Shown here in pieces: positions 22,025 to 31,400 of a stretch of DNA of 64,000 bases. A program made the position numbers and the translations under genes. Position 1 is the stretch's first letter; each line of letters starts with the position of its first letter. The notes below the pieces were generated by a model that saw only the letters and a list, made by a program, of their open reading frames with translations, did no database searches and was not told where the DNA came from. The stretch lies in NCBI GenBank assembly GCA_021234155.1, contig JAJEKV010000023.1, positions 4,547,945 to 4,611,944 of the forward strand. Direction: 5' to 3'. This stretch comes from Isoetes taiwanensis. Lineage: Eukaryota > Streptophyta > Lycopodiopsida > Isoetales > Isoetaceae.

Positions 22025-23460
22025 AAGGGGATGCCGGCACGTAAGAAAGCGGTGCCAAAGGATGCCCCGCAAAGATTGTTTTTCTTCCGACCGGGTATGG
22101 GAAAAGTGGAACGAATTTTGGGGCCTATTCGGAAAAGAAGTTGCCGATTCGTATGGCAGGTTTCCTCCAAGATAATCGTCTATTTTGATATAGGTATCAC
22201 CGAAATGAGAAAGGCACAAGGATTGGATGATGCGTAATTAATCTACTGTTCTAGATAGTTGCATCGAGAAAGGAAGTTATCTACAAGAAAACGTCTGCTA
22301 AAGAAAGCACTTGACATCTTTCGAAGATGCATGCGAATCGATAAAGAATATGAAAGTCCCGAAAAAGTCGTTGGTGAAGAAGCGCAAAGGCTCGGGAGAC
22401 ATGATGTTATCGAGAGATAGGCTTAATGCAAAAGTACAACGTATCTAATGATGACATTAAGAAATATGTATTTTGGTCAAAAGATTTTGTGAAGCGAAAA
22501 AAAGGCTAAGAATGTGGCAACTCTTAAGGGGATTCACCACGAAAGTTCGCGTCGACCTAAAAAGAAAAGTTGCTTTGGTGAAGAAGACGGCAAGAGAGAC
22601 GAGTCTCCCTTTTTTCTATAAGGTGTCCACTGGTTATAAGTGTGCCATGCCGCAGGTAGGTGAAGGGCCAACCGACATCACTCTATTTGTTCTTGATAGC
22701 CGTGGGTACGAGATGGACGCGGGATGATTACAAACACCTTCTTCAACACATGCGGTGGTTTGACGACCGAGATGCATTATACTATCGTGGGTTTGCCACT
22801 CCGGCATTTCCCTACGATATGCACTAGCTGCTGCAAATGATGTCGAATGCATTAAAGTGATGAGGCAAGCAAGAATGATAGATGAAAACAAAGATAGTGA
22901 GTTTAGTACCGAAAGTAAGATCTCACATGTGCTAGTCCTTATGATAGCCATTATGGATGATAAAGAATATGAAAGACTCAAGGGAAACGGAAGGTGAGAA
23001 GATTGCTTGGCGATTGCTATCGGCTAGATGAACCCCTATTGAAGAATGTTTTTATGTCTAATCCAATTGCGAAGACAAAGGGAAAGGGACCGCAGATGTG
23101 GATGTGGACCTGGGAAGAGGAAGAGGAAGAGAAAGAAGAAAACTGGGTCGATTCGGCCCTTAATTCACCAATCAAGTATGAGCTAACCGACGGCATAAGG
23201 GGAGGCTGAATAAGTACGGGTTTTCTTTGGCCCTTTCGAGTTTTCTGATTGAAGCCTTACGCCCAATTAGAGTCTACGTCTTTGGGGAGTTTCATGTTGG
23301 AGGTTATGTCGCAAGGAAGCTCAAGCTAGCTAGGAAATGCCAAAGTGTGGTCTCGATGGTCAAGCCAAGGACTTCCTCGATATTTTTTTCGAGAAAGTGC
23401 TAGAGGTGGCACCTAGGGGTCCCGCTAGGTAGTGCAAAAAATAAAGCTTCCAGCTCTAAG
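22025..23460 (+). pseudogene. Element gene, downstream coding blocks (fragmented)
   Basis: Short frames follow in the same order as in copy 1. They are 22031-22237 (QRLFFFRPGMGKVERIL), 22473-22730 (KKTARETSLPFFYKVSTGY), a block at 22850-22990 (AIMDDKEYERLKG), 22994-23209 (NSPIKYELTDGIRG) and 23290-23460. Frames change between blocks without clear splice signals in every case, so it is annotated as one broken gene. The block KYVFWSKDFVKRK near 22465-22500 is shared with 2860-2905. No known domain is recognised. The product could be a replication or capsid-like protein of the element, but nothing shows that. Confidence 0.4.
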
Positions 23461-23827
23461 TCCAAGCCTTTTTACCGCAGATCCGGCCGCAGAGCGGGAA
23501 GAAATGAGAAAGCATATAGAGGGCATAAAGAAGAATATCGACAAGCAACGGCTTAACTATGCGCCGTAGAGCGTGCCTATCCTTCCAATCACATTGGAAA
23601 ATCGACGTAAGTGGATGTAGGTAACGCATAAACGAAGAAGACAAAATCCTAGATGATACGATGGATTAGGAAAGCTCGAAGTCGGGTTAGCATAAAGAGT
23701 AATGAAGTATCAACCATAGTTCAAACACTAAGTGATGTGGTTGACACTTCGCGGGGTAAGAAGACAAATAGAGTAAGCTCATCATTATGGATGTTGAACA
23801 GGGAACCGTAAAGGTATGTTATTCAAA

Positions 23828-23942
23828 AACAATGAAAATCGCGCCAGCGCGATTTCAATTCTTCAAACAATTGAAAATCGCCAGGCGCGATTTCAATTAT
23901 TCCAACATTGAAAATCGCGCCAAGCCGATTTCAATTTTCTTT
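23828..23942. repeat. Three tandem GC-core palindromes
   Basis: Three units spaced ~37 bases apart (23835-23855, 23872-23896, 23909-23935) each have the form AAATCGCGCCAGCGCGATTT, flanked by TTGA and TCAATT, making near-perfect palindromes of ~27 bases. The second and third have small changes in the core. They sit between the fragmented gene and the phosphatase-like exon, probably in an intron. Confidence 0.7.
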
Positions 23943-23979
23943 TTCCTTGTCTCACAAGTGTGTGCTTTATTATTCTGCA

Positions 23980-24516
23980 GACCTAATCCGGTTTCCTCCA
24001 AAATTCTGGTGTTCGATTTGAATGGAGTGCTCGCAAAACGTTACCTAAAGCACAATTTCCTTTATCATGGTATGCACGAAACCATTTGAGACATATCTGA
24101 AATGGGTATATCCGCGGTCAGATCCGGAAGGAGATGTTAGACCAAGCTTTTCTTTTTTATTTCAGTTTTGTGCAATTTGGTCGTCGATGGAGAATAGAAA
24201 TATACGAGGAAGTTTTGAGAGTAGTTCCCGAAGTTACATAGAGATTGGGCATCCGTTTGGGATCGAGCAAATGTAAGTCGTTCAATAACCCAAAGGATCC
24301 TACAGGTAAAAAAAAATATTTGTGAAATGCTTGAGCGACATGATGGATGACTTGGGCGTTCAGGAGAAGGAAGACATCATTATAGTTGATGATGACGCCT
24401 TTGAAGTGTTGCTTCAATCAGTCCGCAGTCCACTAAATCCACCATCCTATCATCCCGAGGATTTTGACAAAGATGACTTCCTCGCTTCGTTTTGTCAAGA
24501 TCTTGCACCTAAATAG
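23980..24516 (+). pseudogene. FCP1-like HAD phosphatase domain gene, copy 2
   Basis: A polypyrimidine tract ending CTGCAG at ~23980 precedes the exon. The motif I region is ILVFDLNGVLAK, and ACTTGG-type frames carry the central block (FCAIWSSMENRNI, with the IWSS motif of FCP1/NIF domains). The last block is 24322-24516: KEDIIIVDDDAFEVLL with the motif IV Asp pair, then NPPSYHPEDFDKDDFLASF and FCQDLAPK. Plant FCP1-like proteins often have D-x-N-G at motif I, as here, instead of D-x-D-x-T. At least one frame change lies between 24090 and 24320, so it is likely defective. Its place at the right end of both element copies suggests captured or intrinsic cargo. Confidence 0.6.
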
Positions 24517-25484
24517 CTACAGGAAAAAGGTCGAAGAGATACAAACACTATACCCATAACTTAATGGACGGGGGAAATTGATGAGGGACCTAGAGAAGAT
24601 CGTTTCTAGAAAGGGAACTTTTTTGATATATATATATATATGTATACGAGGAAATACACTTTCAAAAAGTTTTGAATATGAAATATACTTTACACCAAAC
24701 TCTTTCGAATATATATTGTGTTCTTATATCAGCATTATTGGTTACGTATGCGTATTGTTCTTTTATATTACGTGTATGGTTTGCTATACTTGCAATAATT
24801 TGTATGTATATAAAGTCAATAATTTAGGTGTCTATAAACACGTATGCATGAAATTGGCAAACCATAAACCCTTGGCTTCCATATACGCTTGTTATTATGG
24901 CACATTCTATTACACGCCAGATGAACCACGCAGACCTCTGCGGTGCCGCGAGCTAGAAATAGAACTTCGGACTGGCTTGATGTCGTTGCTATGAATCCCG
25001 CCCGCTTCTATCCACGATCCCTTTGATGTTGTAATCCATCTTATATGGAATCGAGCATGGTTTGTTCATGATCGAAAGGATCTCAAAGATCCCGCTGTCG
25101 GGCGATGATTTGGATTAGTTTTAAAGTTTATGTTCCACTATAATACGTTATTTATGGGAATAAAAAATCGCCACGCCGCGATTTGACCCTTTGAAAATCT
25201 ACGCTCAGAAAGCAACTTGCTTTGTCGTTATTTATTCGTAAAACACTACAATTTCAATGTTTAGATTTCGTTGTCGTCGGTGATTGTACGAATTAATAAG
25301 CAATTTCCTACTTTTTATATTGCCAACATTCTTTCATAATATGGGTCATTTGGACCGAATATTTGGATGCCCTTGCATTTCAACATAAAATGCATCTTCC
25401 TAGCCCGAAAATGAACTCAGTGCAAAAGTGTGGTTAATTCAATATAATGGTCAATAAATAGCTTATACGGCGCGATTTTGGAAT
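24516..25484. other. 3' non-coding part of the 11.9-kb element
   Basis: No supported gene. It is collinear with 4993-5901 of copy 1, including the TATATATATATGTAT tract (24630-24645) and the block around 24690-24850. It ends in the ~100-base subterminal sequence shared by both copies before the TIR. One GC-core palindrome is at 25165-25185. Confidence 0.5.
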
Positions 25485-25516
25485 AGACATAATCCCAATT
25501 TAATTGAATGATGGTT
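25485..25516 (-). repeat. Terminal inverted repeat, right end of the 11.9-kb element
   Basis: Identical to 5902-5933 and reverse complement of 13596-13627. It is followed by ATTA, which also precedes the left TIR. Confidence 0.75.
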
Positions 25517-25701
25517 ATTATTCCTTATACTTCAAACTCTAGAAGAGAAAGACAAGTATTGTAGGAAAAAAACAATTTGCTTGTATTCAAAAGTGCATGA
25601 AAAATCAATAGAATAGAATAGAATAGGTTTTTAGTGTCCACGGAAGATTATATATTTTTGAGTACCCAAAGGCTATACTCTACAATACATAATATAAATG
25701 G

Positions 25702-26621
25702 CTAGGAGCTAGGCCCCGCATCCTGATTTATTGGGACAGGAGGAGGTGGTGGCGGTCGATGATGCAACAGGGTAACCCCTGGATCTACAGTGGCGGCCGC
25801 AATGGAAGCAACCTCTGGAGGATAGGCGGCGGCTAATGGGACCGCTGTGAGGAGCTTCATGCTCATCCAGGGTGCGATATCCTGACTCAATGAGGTGAGG
25901 GCAAAGTCTCGCCGCACCAGCACATAAGTAAGGGTGCGATATGAGAGCTTCTTGTGCCCTGCCAATGTGGACAAAGCATGGAGGTTCCACCATGATGCCT
26001 CGACTTCTGGGGCCAGGTCTCGGGCCACAAAAAGGACCTGCCCTTGCCGAAAAGCTGATAGGAAGAAGCGGGTGAGGCGGTTCCCAATGCTTTTCCTTGC
26101 GGGGTCACCGAGGTGGCGACCTCCTTATCTAGGTCCATAGGGACCCCTTCCTCCTTGAGTTCCTCCTGCTCTTCTTTAAGATGAGCAGGGTTATGGTAAA
26201 GATCTTCCCCTTCCTCTTCTGAATCGGAAGGGACTTCAACCATATTAATATTTGGGACGTGAGGTCCCATAGCCATAAAGGCATCCGGAGGAGGCTGAGT
26301 TGGTGGATCTTGTAGTACCAAGTCCCTAAGCCGCAGCAGAGTGTCGGCCGGCTCTATGGTCTCCTGACGAAATTGGGGTAGCTGTTGTACCTCTGGTGGA
26401 AGATCGATAGGAGTGAAGTCAATAAAGTCATCCATACAGTACTCAGCCAACTCATAGAGCACGTGGTCTTTGCGTCGGCGCTTGAACCCGGCCATTATGT
26501 GATATGTCCAGATGGTATCATCCAAGAGAAGAAACTCTTGACCTTGGTGATAAACAACTGGAAGGGCGTCCAGCCTGGACAAGCGTGCTCCTTGCTCCCG
26601 ACGTGGCGGCATCTCCTCGGC
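25702..26621 (-). pseudogene. Unknown gene, 3' part (split by Gypsy G2)
   Basis: On the minus strand the frame enters from the G2 insertion point (target duplication TCGGC, 26617-26621) as EEMPPRREQGARLSRLD. It continues VVYHQGQEFLLLDDTIWTYH, HVLYELAEYCMDDFIDF, a Pro-rich linker (DPPTQPPPDAF) and an acidic stretch (EEEGEDLYHNPAHLKEEQEE). A one-base shift near 26030-26040 moves the frame to 25702-26028 (ARDLAPEVEASWWNLHAL, YVLVRRDFALTSLSQDIAPW), which ends Pro-rich with a stop at 25702. The 5' part is at 33753-34237. No known domain is seen. Confidence 0.5.
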
Positions 26622-26970
26622 TGTTAGAGCCTGAACTCTAACCTTGCAAGATGAAAAACCCAACAATCCAAGCTCAATCTATCAGATCAATGCAATGCAC
26701 AACACAAAGAATCATCATCTCCATAGCTAGATCAAGCAAAATACTCTCTCTCAATATACCGTCTCTCTGTTCTTCTCTCTCTGCTCAGATAATGCAGTGA
26801 TCATCATGGATACGTGCAAATATCCTGCACGCGTGCATGTGCGTATATCACCCCATATACGGTATATGATGAGTGTGGTGAGTGGTGACAAGTGTGGTGA
26901 ATGGTGACAAGTGTGGTGAGTGGTGAGTGGTGAGTGGTGACGAATGTGGTGAGTGGTGATCACCCCAACA
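26622..26970 (-). repeat. G2 3' LTR
   Basis: 349 bases, TG...CA ends. The last third is a tract of GTGGTGAGTGGTGA-like units (26873-26960). It has fewer such units than the partner LTR. Confidence 0.9.
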
Positions 26971-27365
26971 GTGGCGACCACAGTGAGAAAATATGCCACT
27001 CCGTGGCGGAGAACCCACAACAACAAAAATACTAATATGGTCCTTGGGACATGTCCCCAAATGACACATTTACACCCTCCTCAAATCCAAATGACTAATA
27101 CAAACAAACTGGTCCAAAATGACAGTGACGAAACAGAGCCTTTGTAACTGTGGCAAACTTTGAAAGCTGATATCTTGAGTTCTAGAACTCCGTTTGACCT
27201 ACACCATAGCTCGTTGGATTCGTATCGCCGAAACGAATCTTTTGATGTAGGATAGATGAAGTATTATTGAACTGTCACCATCTGTTTTTACAGAAAACGA
27301 CCTGCTGTAACCCAAAAGTTCTCCACAAATTCTCTGTAATTGGAGCTCTGCCAAATCTGAATCCT
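26971..27365. other. G2 3' untranslated stretch
   Basis: Between the 3' LTR and the end of the integrase frame no gene is supported. The first 15 bases (GTGGCGACCACAGTG) resemble, on the opposite strand, the primer-binding-site sequence next to the 5' LTR. No ordinary polypurine tract is visible adjoining the LTR. Confidence 0.4.
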
Positions 27366-27803
27366 TTAAAATAGCACTTCCCTTTCAAAATAAGGCCTGA
27401 GATCCTTGCCATTTCTGGGATTAGGCAACAATTCCCCTTCTGGAGTCATCAAGTAAAAAGCCCCACCTGGTACCTCTTTATCAATCAGAAATGGGCCTTC
27501 CCATGGGCTTTGAAATTTGGATAAATGCTTCTTTGTGGTCCTGCACAACACCAATTGCCCTTCCTCAAATGGATTGACAACCTGTAACTTATCTTTGATA
27601 AGCTTTACTTTCTGTTTATGCCTCATATTGAAGTTTGCTGCTTCTTGTCTCATCTCTTCCAATTGCAGCAAATCATCGATCCTATTATGCACTTGATTTG
27701 GAGTTGAGACTTCTCCTAAATTCTCATAATAAGGTAGCTCCACAAATGAACACAAAGGAATGTCCAAATGAATAGGCATCACAGCTTGCACTCCATAAAC
27801 CAA
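27366..27803 (-). pseudogene. G2 integrase C-terminal frame
   Basis: The 145-codon frame reads VYGVQAVMPIHLDIPLCSF, a helical stretch (LLQLEEMRQEAANFNMRHK), then FEEGQLVLCRTTKKHLSKF, SPWEGPFLIDKEVPGGAFY and a terminal LRPYFEREVLF. This is the usual C-terminal integrase domain of Tat-like Gypsy elements, with no chromodomain after it. It is separated from the core frame (27943) by about 140 bases in another frame, so the polyprotein is interrupted. Confidence 0.75.
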
Positions 27804-27942
27804 TTCAAATGGTGTAAATCATGTAGCTAACTTGTAAGTACACCTGAAACTCCATAAGGTACCTGTCAAGGCTTCATGCCAATTTCTTTGATTATCCTTC
27901 ACTGTTTTGGCCAAGATAGCTTTCAGAATTTTGTTAGTAGAC

Positions 27943-28425
27943 TCAGCTTGCCCATTGCCCTGTAGCAGAAGCTTGCACATGTTGAACACTAATCTTTTCT
28001 GTTAACTGAGCTACTACATTCCCCATGAAATGAGTTCCCTGATCAGACAAAAGAATGGTTGGAACACCAAACCGAGAAATCAAATTGTGATAAAGAAAGC
28101 TTACTGTGGTATTTTCTGTAGCATGCTTTGCTGGAATTGCTTCTACCCACTTCGTAAACATGCATGTGGCTGCCAAGATATACTTATGACCTTTGGAAGA
28201 TGGAGGATTGATAGGCCCAATGTAGTCCAATCCCCACATATGAAACGGACCAACACTCAAAATAGGATGGAATGGCATATTATTGTGGCCTGTCAATTGT
28301 TTATGCCTTTGACACTTCTCACATTTGCTAACAAAGTCTCTAGTATCCTTGTAACGAGTTGGCCAATAATATCCCCAACGAAGGATCTTCCTAGCTGTGG
28401 TTCTGGCTGCAAAATACCCTGACAA
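27943..28425 (-). pseudogene. G2 integrase zinc-binding and catalytic core
   Basis: The frame continues from the long polyprotein, with which it overlaps (28293-28425). It shows KCEKCQRHKQLTGHNN (CxxC of the zinc finger), then WGLDYIGPINPPSSKGH with the first catalytic Asp and LLSDQGTHFMGNVV with the second. It ends in a stop just after SATGQWAS, near the third catalytic residue, so the core is disrupted there. The frameshift relative to the polyprotein lies in 28293-28425. Confidence 0.8.
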
Positions 28426-31400
28426 TCATGTGCTTGCTGCAACAAATCATGAGTTTGTTGACCAGCAACACATCTTAATAAGAGACCTTCCATAGTCCTC
28501 TTATAAAGAATAGCCTCGTGCACCACATAACCAGCTGCTTGTACTCTAAGAGCATGCTTTTGTTGCTTTGAAAATGATAAAGGATAAGTCTGATCTTGTA
28601 AATACCTGTATATATTGGCATACCAAAGATCCACGGTCTCAATGAACCCCTGTAATACTCCATTATCCTGAAATGCTACTTGCTGGTCTGTTTCCTCTTC
28701 TATTTCAGCACCACTACTCAAATAGGCACTTGGATTATGAGCTCCTTGAGCCATCTTAACATACTTCAACTCAAATTCTTGTATGATAAGAGCCCATCTT
28801 GTAAACTTAGGATCTTGGATAGTCTTGTTGTAAATGCATGGCAACGGGTTCACATCCATATGAATGTAAACATACTGTACATTTGCTGAATTCCATTGCG
28901 AAGGAAGAAGATAATGTCTAAATTTGTTCAAGGCCCACTTCAATGCTAACCCAAGATGCTCCACATGAGTCCATTTCTGCTCTTGTGGAGTTAACACCCT
29001 GCTAGCATAGTAATTCACATCATAATGCTTTTGCTGATTTTTCTGACATAGTGTGACAGCCAAAGCTTGCTCCCAAACTGTAAAGAATAAATGAAATGGC
29101 TCACTCATTCTTGGAGGAATCAGCAAAGTTCTCTCTTTTAATTGTGCAAGGCACCATTCAAATGCTTCTTGAGCATCTTCATTCCATCTAAAATGCTGCC
29201 CTGGCTTCATACAATCCACCAGTGGCTGGGTTACTTTAGCAAAATTATGCAAATACCTCCTACTAAAACTGAGTTGGCCATATAAGCTCCTCACTTGTGA
29301 TACATTTGTAGGTGGTTTCATTTTCTCTAAGGCTGCAATCTTACCATGATCCACTTGTAATCCATTTTCTAAAACATAATTGCCCAATAGTTTTCCTCCT
29401 CTAGTGAAGAAAATACACTTAGCAGGATTTAAACTTATACCATACAGCCGGCATCTTTCAAGAACTTTTCGGAGATGATCCAAGTGATCCTTTCTTGGAT
29501 TAGAAAATACTGTTAAGTCATCTATAAAGACACTCAAAAAGTCTAAAATATCATGAAAAGCATATGTCATAGCTCTCTGAAATGTGGCTGGAGCATTTGT
29601 GAGGCCAAAAGGTAATACCTTGTAAGCATAGATGCCAAAAGATGTTCGAAAAGCCGTCATTGCTTGATGTGGTGGATAGATTTGGATCTGATTATATCCT
29701 GAGTACCCATCCAAGAAAGAATAGGCCTGATTTCTTGCAACAATATCCAATAAAGTATCTATGAATGGTGTAGGAAAATGATCTCTTTTGGTAGCTTTAT
29801 TGAGATCCCTGTAATCAATGCATACTCGGATTGAGTTATTTGGCTTTCTCACTGGGACAATAGAACTGATCCAATCTGAATTGGGCACTGGTACAATAAA
29901 TCCCGCCTCCAAAAGCTTCATAACTTCAGCCTTTACTTGCTCCTCTATTGCTGGACTCATTCTCCTTTGAGCTTGTTGGACTGGTTTTGATCCTTGTTTC
30001 AAATCAATGGTATGAACCACAACCTCCGGTGGAATGCCTTTCAATTCTTTGTAATTTCTTGCCAAAACATCCCTGAATTCTCTTAACAAAGATATCAAAT
30101 CACGTTCCTCCTCTTGAGTAAGATCTCCTCCAATAGTAACCAATTCTTCTTGATTTCCTTGAGAAATATTGATGTTCTTGACTGAATGTGGTGACTGTAA
30201 TGAAGGTGGTGAATGTGGTGATTGTGGTGAATGTGGTGACAGTGATGAATGTGGTGTGTGTGATGACTGTGGTGACTGTAATGGATATTGTGGATGTGAT
30301 GATTGTGATGAATTTGGTGCATGTGGTGACTGTACTGACTGTGGTGACTGTAATGGATGTGGTGGATGTGATGATTGTGATGAATTTGGTTTATGTGGTG
30401 ACTGTAATGACTGTGGTGAATATGGACTGATCTGATTTACCTCATCCTCCAGAATGTGCGCATGCCACCAAGCTTCTTGTACTTGTATAGTGGGCTGATT
30501 TCTGTTTACCCCATCCATGCTTGATGTCAAAATCAGCATCTCTACTTGATCTTGATCAATTCCTTGCTGAAATAAAGTCTCCCCAATCGGTCTTTGAATG
30601 GACTCTTCCTGCATGTTCACAAGAGTCTCTTGTAACTCCTCTTCACCAATACTTTCAAGTCTTTGGATATACTTATCGGCAACTTGCTGCTGTAAATGAC
30701 ATATTTCTGAAATTTGGGTACCTTTTAACCACTTGTACAAAGTCTTATCTTTCCTGTCACCCACTTCTAAGACATGAAAACAACTAAGACCTTGCTGCCC
30801 TGACACCATAGCATTCTCTTTGCTGATTTCTAACTGCGGGCTGCTCAAAGAAGGATTGCAAAGAAAGGTACCTTTTGCTGATTTCAGAGGATGATCAATA
30901 GTAACCTTGTGTTCTCCTTGAAAAATGTTCATTTCGCGCTTCCTCCATGAAGTCTCAGCTTGTACGGCATCTAACCATGTACGACTCAGCAACAAAGTAT
31001 AAGTTTCAGCATGCACACTCTCTGGAAATTTCAAAACCATGAAATCCAAGATTGCTTCCACCTCATAAACCTTGCATAAGACATTTCTTACGACCCCCAT
31101 AGGCTGCACCTTCATTTGATTGAATGCTTTGAGCATCATAGTTGTCGGTTCCATCATTTTCAATCCAACTTGAAGCATTATATGATAAGGCATTACATTC
31201 ACTCCGCTTCTGGTATCTATGTTGGCATCTTTGATTAAATATCCATTGATACTCACATCACAAAGAAATGGCCCTGGATCCTTGGATTGCCGGGCTGATG
31301 GCTCCTTTCTACTCTTATTGGTATCATTTGAGATAATTTGTTGGACTGAAATTTCTGATTTTGTTCTTCCTCCTAACTCTTGCAACAAATTTGGAGAATA

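Larger units (their letters stand above)
13596..25516. mobile_element. Putative ~11.9 kb TIR DNA transposon with cargo genes
   Basis: The ends are a 32-base perfect inverted repeat (13596-13627 and 25485-25516). The flanking bases ATTA (13592-13595 and 25517-25520) match and may be a 4-bp target duplication, though four bases could match by chance. Inside, the left half has minus-strand transposase-like frames (14053-16757). The right half has plus-strand genes (18320-24516), the latter shared with copy 1 at 1-5933. GC-core palindromes occur from 18149 to 25185 and in copy 1, and nowhere else that I can see. The superfamily is unassigned: the length, TIR and target duplication do not cleanly fit hAT (8 bp), MULE (9-11 bp) or CACTA (3 bp). 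Confidence 0.5.

Noticed and set aside
23828-23942. Regularly spaced short palindromic repeats that look like a CRISPR array
   Set aside because: Only three units, no unique spacers of constant length, no cas genes, and the DNA is plant nuclear.
30095-30435. His/Asn-rich and Cys/Gly/Asp-rich frames on both strands
   Set aside because: They are shadows of the GTGGTGA minisatellite inside the G2 polyprotein.
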